A DNA stretch of 64,000 bases, taken from UBA10649 sp963842725. Its GTDB lineage: Bacteria; Actinomycetota; Actinomycetes; S36-B12. The notes beneath the pieces are model-generated. The model was not told where the DNA came from. It saw only the letters and a list, made by a program, of their open reading frames with translations, and did not search any database. This document shows, piece by piece, positions 1 through 8,992 of this stretch. The position numbers were made by a program, and so were the translations under genes. Numbering within the stretch: the first letter of the stretch is position 1; each line of letters begins with the position of its first letter. The DNA lies in NCBI GenBank assembly GCA_963842725.1, contig CAWJHN010000004.1, positions 620,001 to 684,000 on the forward strand, written 5' to 3'.

Positions 1-187
1 AGGCTGCCGTCCTGCTCGCCCTTGATCCGGTCGAGCGCGGTGAGCACACGGTCGGTGGGGTAGAGCGCGAGGGTGAAGTCCTCCCAGTGCGGCTCGGTGT
101 CCACCTCGGGGATGAAGCGACGGATGCGGAACGTGACATCCGTGGCGACGGGGACGACGTACGCGGGGACCTCGACGGTGGCAGTCA

Positions 188-188
<1 letters not shown>
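1..188 (-). CDS. sdhB: Succinate dehydrogenase iron-sulfur subunit, N-terminal part (cut by window edge)
   Basis: The first 62 codons of a minus-strand gene are present, starting with MTATVEVPAY and continuing with the basic RIRRF segment and DRVLTALDRIKGEQDGS, as expected for the plant-type ferredoxin domain of SdhB. The ATG overlaps the sdhA stop as TGATG, so the two are translationally coupled. SdhB carries the 2Fe-2S, 4Fe-4S and 3Fe-4S clusters that pass electrons from FAD to the membrane anchor, but the cluster cysteines lie outside the window. The identification rests on this N-terminus and on the sdhC-sdhD-sdhA order. Confidence 0.85.
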
Positions 189-1942
<1,754 letters not shown>

Positions 1943-1982
1943 GGTGGCGCGTCTCCCGTTGCCGTTGGTGGTCGTCGGCGAC

Positions 1983-2405
1983 TTAGCCGATGTTGGGGTC
2001 GAAGGTGAAGATGACGAGGGTGCCGAGCAGCACGGTGAAGCCTGCCGCCACGTACAGCAGCATCTTCAGCCAGAAGCGGGTCTGATTGCGCTCGGCGTAG
2101 TCGTTGATGATCGTGCGCATGCCGTTCGTCCCGTGCAGCATCGCGAGCCAGAGCATCATCAGGTCCCATGTCTGCCAGAACGGACTGGACCAGCGACCGG
2201 CGACGAACGCGAAGTTGATGCGCTGCACGCCACCGTCGAGGACGTTCATGATCAGCAGGTGCCCGAGGACCAGGAACACCAGGACGACGCCCGAGATGCG
2301 CATGAACAGCCACGAGTAGAGCTCGAAGTTGCTGCGCTGGTGGTTGCGCTGGGGGGATCGCGGTGCCGGGATGCTGACCGGACCCTGCTGGCTCGTGGCG
2401 CTCAT
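1983..2405 (-). CDS. sdhD: Succinate dehydrogenase membrane anchor subunit
   Basis: A 140-residue protein with three hydrophobic segments (around LYSWLFMRISGVVLVFL, TWDLMMLWLAMLHGTNGMR and FWLKMLLYVAAGFTVLLG). R-I-S-G in helix 1 and the His of LAMLHGTNGMR are the kind of residues that bind quinone and heme b in SdhD. The start ATG overlaps the sdhC stop as ATGA. The open frame extends further upstream, but that part is only the shadow of sdhC. With SdhC it anchors SdhAB and reduces menaquinone. Confidence 0.9.
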   Translation of the reverse strand: MSATSQQGPVSIPAPRSPQRNHQRSNFELYSWLFMRISGVVLVFLVLGHLLIMNVLDGGVQRINFAFVAGRWSSPFWQTWDLMMLWLAMLHGTNGMRTIINDYAERNQTRFWLKMLLYVAAGFTVLLGTLVIFTFDPNIG

Positions 2406-2791
2406 GAGGTGCTCCCGAACATCGCCTCGACGGTGTGCTTCAGCATGAAGTAGGTGCCGGGCAGCATGAGCACGACCCAGACGGCCGCGATGGCCCACGT
2501 CATCTGCCGCTGGTAGCGCGGGCCCTTCGACCAGAAGTCCACGAGGATGATGCGAACCCCGTTGAGCGCGTGGTACAGCACCGCTGCCACGAGGCCGACC
2601 TCGAGCAGGTTGACGATGGGCGTCTTGTAGGACGCGATGACGAGGTCGTAGGCCTCGGGCGACACGCGCACCAGGGCGGTGTCGAGCACGTGCACGAGCA
2701 GGAAGAAGAAGACCGAGACGCCGGTGATGCGGTGAAGAACCCAGGTCCACATGCCCTGTCCACCGCGATAGACGGTCCCGACCGGGGACAT
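2402..2791 (-). CDS. sdhC: Succinate dehydrogenase cytochrome b556 subunit
   Basis: A 129-residue, three-helix membrane protein containing the SdhC signature HRITG and a His-rich second helix (LVHVLDTALV, YHALNGVRIILVD), which supply heme and quinone ligands. An in-frame TTG lies 18 bp upstream, but it sits inside the GGAGG sequence that is correctly spaced (about 9 nt) for the ATG at 2791, so I chose that ATG. It is the first gene of the sdh operon, and the promoter should lie in the 150-bp gap before the divergent mutase gene. Confidence 0.92.
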   Translation of the reverse strand: MSPVGTVYRGGQGMWTWVLHRITGVSVFFFLLVHVLDTALVRVSPEAYDLVIASYKTPIVNLLEVGLVAAVLYHALNGVRIILVDFWSKGPRYQRQMTWAIAAVWVVLMLPGTYFMLKHTVEAMFGSTS

Positions 2792-2929
2792 AACCACGGG
2801 TGCCTCCAAGCTCTCGAACCCGAATGCGCCCAGCCTATCCGCACATCGAACCCCCGGCCCGCTGGGGGCGCGGGTCCGAGGCCTGTTCCGCTGTGGGGAT
2901 CGTCATATGCATCGGGCACCGTGCGGTCC

Positions 2930-2941
2930 TAGGGTCAGGGC
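2930..2941 (+). promoter_or_regulatory. -10 box TAGGGT with 6-nt spacer: leaderless start of the mutase gene
   Basis: TAGGGT at 2930-2935 is followed by exactly six bases and then the ATG at 2942, and no Shine-Dalgarno sequence precedes the ATG. In actinobacteria this spacing places the transcription start on the A of the start codon. The same arrangement recurs before several other genes in the window, which supports the reading. No convincing -35 box was identified. Confidence 0.55.
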
Positions 2942-4522
2942 ATGGATGAGAGCACAGAGTCCGGCCTCCCGTTCGCCCCGGTGTACGGTCCCGGCGCACT
3001 CGACGGCTGGGATCCGCAGGAGCGGCTCGGTGAGCCCGGCCAGTATCCGTACACGCGTGGGGTCTACCCCTCGATGTACACGGGGCGCCCTTGGACCATG
3101 CGCCAGTACGCCGGCTTCGGGACGGCCGTCGAGTCGAACGCGCGATACAAGCAGCTCCTCGAAGCCGGCCAGACCGGCCTGTCCGTTGCCTTCGACCTGC
3201 CCACGCAGATGGGCTACGACTCCGATCATCCGCTCGCCCACGGCGAGGTGGGCAAGGTCGGCGTGGCGATCGACTCGATCGACGACATGCGGATCCTGTT
3301 CGACGGGATCCCGCTCGACCGGGTATCTACGTCGATGACCATCAACGCCCCGGCAGCCGTGCTCCTCCTGCTGTACCAGCTGGTCGCGGAGGAGCAGGGG
3401 GCCGCGGCGACCGACCTCAACGGGACCATCCAGAACGACGTCCTCAAGGAGTACATCGCGCGCGGCACGTACATCTACCCACCCGCGCCGTCGCTTCGGC
3501 TCATCACCGACATCTTCACTTACTGCCGCAACGAGATCCCGAACTGGAACACCATCTCGATCTCGGGCTACCACATGGCCGAGGCGGGTGCGACCCCCGT
3601 GCAGGAGGTGGCGTTCACCCTGGCGGACGGCATCGAGTACGTGAAGGCGGCCGTCGAGTCCGGACAGGACGTCGACGAGTTCGCGCCACGCCTGGCCTTC
3701 TTCTTCGTGTCGCGGACGACACTGCTCGAGGAGGTCGCCAAGTTCCGCGCTGCCCGCCGGATGTGGGCTCGGATCATGCGCGACCGGTTCGGCGCCAAGA
3801 ACCCGAAGTCCTGGATGCTGCGATTCCACACCCAGACTGCGGGCGTCCAACTGACCGCACAGCAGCCCGAGGTCAACATGGTTCGCGTCGCCGTGCAGGG
3901 TCTCGCAGCGGCGATGGGTGGCACCCAGTCGCTCCACACCAACTCCTTCGACGAGGCCATTGCGCTGCCGTCCGAGAAGGCCGCCCGCCTGGCGCTGCGC
4001 ACTCAGCAGGTGCTGGCATACGAGACGGACGTGTGCTCGACCGTCGATCCCTTCGCGGGCTCGTACGTCGTGGAGAGCCTCACGGACGGGATCGACGACG
4101 CGGCGAGTGCGCTCATCGCCCGCATCGACGACATGGGCGGGGCAGTGGCGGCCATCGAGCAGGGCTTCCAGAAGTCGGAGATCGAGAACTCCGCCTATGC
4201 GATCGCCCTCGAGATCGACTCGGGCCAGCGGACCATCGTCGGGGTCAACCGCTTCACGACCGACGAGCACGAGCACTACACGCCGCTGCGCGTCAACCCG
4301 GCCATCGAGGCCGAGCAGGGGGAGCGCCTCGCGGCGCTCAGGGGCGGCCGCGACAACGACCTCGTCCAGCGCCTCCTGCAGGAGATCCGCGAGACGGCGA
4401 CCGGCACCGGAAACCTCCTGTACCCGATGAAGGAGGCCCTGCGGGCGAAGGCGACGGTCGGCGAGGTGTCCGATGCCCTTCGCGACGTGTGGGGGCAGTA
4501 CATCCCGCGCGACTCGTTCTAG
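2942..4522 (+). CDS. Acyl-CoA mutase large subunit (methylmalonyl-CoA mutase family)
   Basis: The 526-residue protein is the catalytic TIM-barrel part of an adenosylcobalamin-dependent acyl-CoA mutase. YPSMYTGRPWTMRQYAGFG, DLPTQMGYDSDHP, GTIQNDVLKE, ISISGYHMAEAG and GTQSLHTNSFDEA all align from memory with methylmalonyl-CoA mutase. The Tyr in PSMY and the Arg in PSLRLITDI are compatible with the methylmalonyl-type substrate pair, but I cannot exclude isobutyryl- or ethylmalonyl-type activity. It ends at about 526 residues and lacks the C-terminal B12-binding domain (no DxHxxG), so it needs a separate small subunit, which is not in this window. It is divergent from sdh, so succinyl-CoA and succinate chemistry sit side by side. 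Confidence 0.88.
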   Translation: MDESTESGLPFAPVYGPGALDGWDPQERLGEPGQYPYTRGVYPSMYTGRPWTMRQYAGFGTAVESNARYKQLLEAGQTGLSVAFDLPTQMGYDSDHPLAHGEVGKVGVAIDSIDDMRILFDGIPLDRVSTSMTINAPAAVLLLLYQLVAEEQGAAATDLNGTIQNDVLKEYIARGTYIYPPAPSLRLITDIFTYCRNEIPNWNTISISGYHMAEAGATPVQEVAFTLADGIEYVKAAVESGQDVDEFAPRLAFFFVSRTTLLEEVAKFRAARRMWARIMRDRFGAKNPKSWMLRFHTQTAGVQLTAQQPEVNMVRVAVQGLAAAMGGTQSLHTNSFDEAIALPSEKAARLALRTQQVLAYETDVCSTVDPFAGSYVVESLTDGIDDAASALIARIDDMGGAVAAIEQGFQKSEIENSAYAIALEIDSGQRTIVGVNRFTTDEHEHYTPLRVNPAIEAEQGERLAALRGGRDNDLVQRLLQEIRETATGTGNLLYPMKEALRAKATVGEVSDALRDVWGQYIPRDSF

Positions 4523-4538
4523 GCGGACCGGATCACGG

Positions 4539-4554
4539 TTTCCGAGAAAGGAAA
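4539..4554. promoter_or_regulatory. Inverted repeat TTTCC-N6-GGAAA upstream of the IclR gene
   Basis: TTTCC at 4539-4543 and GGAAA at 4550-4554 form a small inverted repeat about 46 bp before the regulator start, in the short gap after the mutase gene. IclR-family proteins often bind short inverted repeats near their own start, so autoregulation is possible. The site is short and could be chance. Confidence 0.25.
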
Positions 4555-4599
4555 GCGCTTGCGTCGGTAGCGTTGTCCCCCTGCACGATTGGGGCGAGC

Positions 4600-5383
4600 A
4601 TGGCTGCAGACGCTGAACGATCGACGGATGATCGACCGACCCTGATCCAGTCGGTGCAGCGCGCCCTTCGGCTGGTCGAGGCGGTTGGCGCGTTGGAGGG
4701 GCGCGCGCACGCGAAGGAACTCGCCCGAGCCGTGGGCCTGTCTCCCTCGACGACCTATCACCTGCTCCGCACCCTCGCGTTCGAGGGCTACCTGCACCGA
4801 CGTGAGGACGGCACCTACGTTCTGGGACCGGCATTCGCGCGGGTGACCGGGAGCGGCGGTGCCGCGTCGATGACCTCCCGCGTGAGGCCCGTCATGCAGG
4901 AGTTGCGCGACGAATTGCGATGCCCCGTGTACCTCGCGGTCTACGAGGACGGCGAGATCGCGGTGGTCGACATCGTCGACTCGCCGCGGTATCCGTCCAT
5001 CGACCTGTGGGTCGGCATCCATGACTCGGCACACGCGACCGCCCTGGGGAAGTGCATCCTCGGAGTCCTCGAGGCGGACGTGCGCGGGGAGTACCTGGCC
5101 CGGCACCCGCTCCACGCCCTGACGCGACGGACCGTGACCGACCCGAGGGTCCTCGAGCACGAGATCCGCCGCTCGCCGCGGCTCGTGCGCGACGAGGAGG
5201 AGTACGCGCTCGGCGTGCAGTGCCTGGCGGTGCCCGTCGTGACATCCGAGCTGGTCGGGTCGGTGGCGGTGGCCCGACGTCACTCCCGCAGTCGCCCCGG
5301 GTGCGGATGAACGCATGACGCAGGCGTTGATGCGCGGAGCGGCTCGGATGGTCCGCTCGCTGGGACTGCCCGCCTCCGCCTGA
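4600..5383 (+). CDS. IclR-family transcriptional regulator (frameshift near the C-terminus)
   Basis: An N-terminal winged helix-turn-helix (SVQRALRLVEAV, LARAVGLSPSTTYHLLRTL, GYLHRREDGTYVLG) is followed by the IclR effector domain (VRPVMQELRDEL, GEIAVVDIVDSP, HATALGKCILG, GVQCLAVPV). The frame starting at 4600 stops at 5310, too early. A neighbouring frame supplies a typical C-terminal helix (ADERMTQALMRGAARMVRSLG) and stops at 5383, so a single-base indel near 5270-5285 is likely. It lies just before the E1 alpha/beta/lipoyl genes and is the obvious candidate regulator of that set. The inducer cannot be told. Confidence 0.85.
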
Positions 5384-5485
5384 GCCGGGCCGGCGTGCCG
5401 TCATGTGAAATTCCGATCCTTGCGGCCGCCGCCGAAACGGGCTGACACTGGCACTGCCCGTCAGGTTCCCGGCGATTGGAGCGTC

Positions 5486-6467
5486 ATGGCAGACAACGAG
5501 ATGCGGGTGGGCTTCTACAGGGAGATGGTCCGGATCCGCACGTACGAGGAGGCGATCCGGCGGGACTACCACGCCGACAAGGCTCCCGCGTGGGACATCG
5601 GCGCGGGGCTCATCCCCGGCGAGATGCACCTCTCGGCCGGGCAGGAGCCGGTGGCCGTGGGGCTGTGCGCCAATCTCGTCCAGGGCGACGCGATAACGGG
5701 CCCGCATCGGCCGCACCATCTGGCGCTGGCCAAGGGCGTCGACATGAAGGCGATGACGGCGGAGATCTTCGGTCGCACCACGGGCCTGGGCAAGGGCAAG
5801 GGCGGTCATATGCACCTGTTCGACCCGAGCCAGCACTTCTCGTGCTCGGGGATCATCGCCGAGGGCATGCCGGTGGCGGTCGGCCAGGCATTCGCCTTCA
5901 GCCGTCGCGGCACCGACAACGTGGCGGTTGCTGTTGCGGGTGAGGGCGCAGCGAACCAGGGCGCGTTCCACGAGGCGCTCAACCTGGCTGCCAGGTGGCG
6001 GCTGCCGGTCGTGTTCCTCATCGAGGACAACGACTGGGCCATCTCGGTGCCGCGCGCGGCCTCCACGTCGGTCGCCGACAACTCGAAGCGCGCCGCCGCA
6101 TACGGGATTCCCGGAGAGCGGGTGGAGGGCAACGATGTCGAGGCCATCTACGCAGCGTGCAAGCGGGCGGTCGACCGCGCGCGGGCCGGCGAAGGGCCGA
6201 CCCTGCTCGAGGTGCACACGGTTCGCCTCTGGGGCCACTTCGAGGGTGACGCCCAGGCGTATCGGGGAGACGAGCTCGCCGATCGCCGAGTCCCACGACC
6301 CGATCCCGGCCTACGAGGCGAAGCTGGTCGCGGACGGACTGCTCGACGAGGCTGCCATCGCGTCGATCAGGGCCGCCTGCAGCGACGAGGTCGAGGCGGC
6401 GATCGCCTATGCCAAGGCCAGTCCGGAGCCTGCCCCCAGTGACGTCCACCTGCATGTCTTCGCGTGA
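5486..6467 (+). CDS. Thiamine-diphosphate-dependent 2-oxoacid/acetoin dehydrogenase E1 alpha subunit (frameshift)
   Basis: E1 alpha decarboxylates a 2-oxoacid (or cleaves acetoin) with thiamine diphosphate and passes the acyl group to a lipoyl domain. GEMHLSAGQEPVAVG, TGLGKGKGGHMHLFD and the TPP-binding stretch GEGAANQGAFHEALN with downstream IEDNDWAIS are diagnostic. The usual GDG is GEG here. The frame breaks near 6275-6285, and the other frame continues ESHDPIPAYEAKLVADG to a stop at 6467, giving about 326 residues. The ATG at 5486 has GGAG upstream. It is followed by E1 beta and a lone lipoyl domain. Pyruvate, branched-chain and acetoin substrates are all possible. Confidence 0.85.
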
Positions 6468-6479
6468 GAGGAGCACCCC

Positions 6480-7505
6480 ATGACCGCGACCCTTCCTGAT
6501 GTGGGAATCCGTCGGGTGACGACGGCCAAGGCGATCTCCGAGGCGATCGCCATGGAGATGAGATCCGATCCCGAGGTCTTCGTGATGGGCGAGGACGTCG
6601 GCCCGTACGGCGGCATCTTCGGTTCCACGGGCGGCCTGTTCGACGAGTTCGGCGCCGAGCGCATCATCGACACGCCGATCTCCGAGACCGGCTTCATCGG
6701 CGCCGGGATCGGCGCGGCCGTGGAGGGCATGCGTCCGATCGTCGAGCTCATGTTCGTCGACTTCTTCGGCGTGTGCATGGACCAGATCTACAACCACATG
6801 GCGAAGATCCACTATGAGTCGGGCGGCAACGTGAAGGTGCCGATCGTGCTGATGATGGCCGCCGGCGGCGGGTACTCGGACGCGGCCCAGCACTCCCAGT
6901 GCCTGTGGGGGACGTTCGCGCACCTGCCGGGCCTGAAGGTGGTCGCTCCCTCGAATCCCTACGACGCCAAGGGGCTGATGATCTCCGCGATCCGCGACGA
7001 CAATCCCGTCCTCTACATGTTCCACAAGGGCGTCATGGGACTTCCGTGGATGGCCAAGAACCCCCGTTCGATCGGACCGGTGCCCGAGGGCGAGTACACC
7101 GTTCCGATCGGCAAGGCCGCGGTTGTGCACGAGGGCACCGACGTCACCGTCGTGAGCGTGTCGTTGTCGGTTCAGCACTGCCTCGACGTCGCCGAGCGGC
7201 TCGAGGGCACGACGAGCGTGGAGGTCCTGGACCTGCGGACCATCGTGCCGCTCGATCGCGAGGCCATCCTCGCCTCGGTCGCGAAGACCGGACGGCTGGT
7301 CGTGGTGGACGAGGACTACCGGTCATTCGGACTGAGTGGTGAGGTCGTGGCGACGATCGCCGACCGGGATCCCGGGATGCTCAAGGCTCCCGTCCAGCGG
7401 TTGGCGTATCCGGATGTGCCCGTGCCGTACGCCCGCGTGCTGGAGTACGAGGCGCTGCCGACCCGGGACAAGATCGAGGCGGCGATCGCCGCGGTGACGG
7501 CGTAG
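6480..7505 (+). CDS. 2-oxoacid/acetoin dehydrogenase E1 beta subunit
   Basis: A 341-residue transketolase-like pyrimidine-binding protein. ITTAKAISEAIAMEM-like sequence near the start, FVMGEDVGPYGGIFG, RIIDTPISETGFIGAGIGAA and RPIVELMFVDFFGV are standard E1 beta motifs, and the C-terminal domain has DLRTIVPLDREAIL and GRLVVVDEDYRSFG. The ATG at 6480 has GAGAGGAG upstream. It pairs with the preceding E1 alpha as an alpha2beta2 enzyme. The AcoB/PdhB/BkdB type cannot be separated by eye. Confidence 0.92.
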   Translation: MTATLPDVGIRRVTTAKAISEAIAMEMRSDPEVFVMGEDVGPYGGIFGSTGGLFDEFGAERIIDTPISETGFIGAGIGAAVEGMRPIVELMFVDFFGVCMDQIYNHMAKIHYESGGNVKVPIVLMMAAGGGYSDAAQHSQCLWGTFAHLPGLKVVAPSNPYDAKGLMISAIRDDNPVLYMFHKGVMGLPWMAKNPRSIGPVPEGEYTVPIGKAAVVHEGTDVTVVSVSLSVQHCLDVAERLEGTTSVEVLDLRTIVPLDREAILASVAKTGRLVVVDEDYRSFGLSGEVVATIADRDPGMLKAPVQRLAYPDVPVPYARVLEYEALPTRDKIEAAIAAVTA

Positions 7506-7524
7506 CGGGAACGAGGAACGCCAG

Positions 7525-7758
7525 ATGAGCGAGACCATCGTCTTCCCGGTGATGTCGAAGAACGAAGCGACCGAAGGGGTGCTCGCAACCTGGTTCGTCC
7601 GCACGGGTGAGGCGGTGCGCGCGGGCCAGGTCATCGCGGAGGTCATGGTCGACAAGGTCTCGCTCGACGTCGAGGCACCCGTCGGCGGGATCGTCACCCT
7701 CCTCGTCGAGGAGGAGGCGGCGGTCCCGCAGGGTGCCGAGATCGCGCGCATCGACTGA
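7525..7758 (+). CDS. Stand-alone lipoyl-domain protein
   Basis: A 77-residue protein that is only a biotinyl/lipoyl-attachment fold. ATEGVLATWFVRTGEAVRAGQ leads to VMVDKVSLDVEAPVGG, in which the Lys of DKV is the expected lipoylation site, followed by a second half-barrel ending VPQGAEIARID. A normal E2 continues with an E3-binding domain and a catalytic acyltransferase core of over 200 residues; here the gene stops and the next gene is unrelated. It probably serves as the swinging arm of the preceding E1 pair, with the acyltransferase supplied from elsewhere. Confidence 0.85.
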   Translation: MSETIVFPVMSKNEATEGVLATWFVRTGEAVRAGQVIAEVMVDKVSLDVEAPVGGIVTLLVEEEAAVPQGAEIARID

Positions 7759-7788
7759 CCTCGACGGCCCGTCTGCTACAAATCGAGA

Positions 7789-8844
7789 ATGATCCGACCT
7801 CGGCCCGTCATCCTCGACTGCGATCCAGGCCACGACGACGCGATCGCCATCATGCTCGCGGTCGCGGATCCGTCCATCGAGGTGCGGGCGGTGACGACGG
7901 TCGCCGGGAACTCGACCCTCGAGAACACCACGGCGAACGCCCTGCGGGTCCTCGACCTCGTCGAGCGACCGGACATCCCGGTCGCCGCGGGCCGTGACCG
8001 GCCCCTCGTGCGTGACCTGTCCACGGCCGCCGTCATGCACGGTGAGGGAGGCCTCGAGGGGCCGCTGTCCGCTACCCCGTCCCGCGCGGCGCTCGACGTG
8101 CCGGCCATCGAGCTGATCGAACAGGTCCTGCTCGACGCCGACGAACCGGTCACGCTCGTGGCGACCGGGCCGCTCACCAACATGGCCGACGTGGTCGAGC
8201 GCCTGCCGCACCTGCTGGACCGCATCCGCGAACTGGTCATCATGGGCGGCGCGGTCGACCTGGGCAACTGGACGCCGGCCGCCGAGTTCAACATCTGGGT
8301 CGATCCGCACGCCGCGGACATCGTCTTCCGGGCCGGACGCGTGCCGGCAGGGGGTGATCCTCGACACATGGCAGGCACGCCCGATGCCTCCGGTCGGATC
8401 GACCTCACGCCCCATGCCTCCGGTCGGATCGACCTCACGCCCCATGCCTCCGGTCGGATCGACCTCACGATGATCGGCCTCGAGGTCACCCACAAGGCCT
8501 GGCTCACGGACGCCCACGCCGACGCGCTCCGCGGCACCGGCCGGGCCGGCCGCTTCGTCGCCGAGCTCCTGGACCACTTCGTGGGGTTCCACCAGCGCCG
8601 GTTCGGCTGGGAGGGCGGACCCATCCACGACGCCGTGACGATCGCGCACCTCATCGATCCGACGCTGGTGACGACCCTGCCGATGAATGTTCAGATCGAA
8701 ACGGAGTCACCCCTGTGCCTGGGCCGCACGGTGGCCGATCGATGGTCGGTCACCGACCGCGAGCCGAACGCCGCGGTCGGTCTCGACATCGACCGTAATC
8801 GTTTCGTGACAATGCTTTTGGCGCATATCGGCGCACTCCCGTGA
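7789..8844 (+). CDS. Inosine/uridine-preferring nucleoside hydrolase with an internal repeat insertion
   Basis: It hydrolyses the N-glycosidic bond of ribonucleosides. The N-terminal ILDCDPGHDDAIAIMLA is the Ca2+-binding DxDxGxDD signature, with VATGPLTNMA, LVIMGGAVDLGNWTPAAEFN and the C-terminal IHDAVTIAHLIDP as further family motifs. Residues around 184-227 are unusual: where relatives go directly from IVFR(S/A)G to TMIGLDVTH, this protein has about 30 extra residues encoded by a 30-bp tandem repeat. The reading frame is preserved. TACAAA plus a six-base spacer before the ATG hints at a leaderless start. It precedes the nucleoside ABC transporter. Confidence 0.85.
   Translation: MIRPRPVILDCDPGHDDAIAIMLAVADPSIEVRAVTTVAGNSTLENTTANALRVLDLVERPDIPVAAGRDRPLVRDLSTAAVMHGEGGLEGPLSATPSRAALDVPAIELIEQVLLDADEPVTLVATGPLTNMADVVERLPHLLDRIRELVIMGGAVDLGNWTPAAEFNIWVDPHAADIVFRAGRVPAGGDPRHMAGTPDASGRIDLTPHASGRIDLTPHASGRIDLTMIGLEVTHKAWLTDAHADALRGTGRAGRFVAELLDHFVGFHQRRFGWEGGPIHDAVTIAHLIDPTLVTTLPMNVQIETESPLCLGRTVADRWSVTDREPNAAVGLDIDRNRFVTMLLAHIGALP
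8376..8465. repeat. Three tandem copies of a 30-bp repeat inside the nucleoside hydrolase gene
   Basis: Copies occupy 8376-8405, 8406-8435 and 8436-8465, followed by a four-base partial copy (CACG). They are identical except for one G/C difference in the first copy. Because 30 is a multiple of three, the gene stays open and each copy adds ten residues (A-S-G-R-I-D-L-T-P-H). There are no spacers, so it is a minisatellite, not a CRISPR array. Confidence 0.95.
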
Positions 8845-8929
8845 GGCGGCCGTCTCGGCCGATTGTGAACGTGCGGTAACGATCTGTCACACGGCCCCGG
8901 GGCATTCGCGATGGAGCCGTCGCAGTGGT

Positions 8930-8941
8930 TAGGGTGGGTCC
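8930..8941 (+). promoter_or_regulatory. -10 box TAGGGT ahead of the nucleoside transporter operon
   Basis: TAGGGT at 8930-8935 is followed by six bases and an ATG at 8942. That ATG does not start the binding-protein gene but a 16-codon ORF that runs into it. This is the probable promoter of the BMP transporter operon in the 144-bp gap after the nucleoside hydrolase. Confidence 0.5.
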
Positions 8942-8992
8942 ATGTGCGCGCGCCATGACGGCGCCATGCCACGAATCAAGGAGAAGAATTGA
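8942..8992 (+). CDS. Possible 16-residue leader peptide coupled to the BMP lipoprotein gene
   Basis: The ATG at 8942 sits six bases after a TAGGGT box and reads MCARHDGAMPRIKEKN, with its TGA at 8990-8992 overlapping the TTG start of the next gene (TTGA). The AAGGAG ribosome site of the downstream gene lies inside the last codons. This geometry suggests a leaderless leader ORF that couples translation of the lipoprotein. The peptide has no recognisable function and conservation is unknown, so it may be only a spurious short frame. Confidence 0.4.
   Translation: MCARHDGAMPRIKEKN

Noticed and set aside
8376..8465. Possible CRISPR array
   Set aside because: The copies are directly adjacent with no spacers, lie inside a coding frame, and no cas gene is near.
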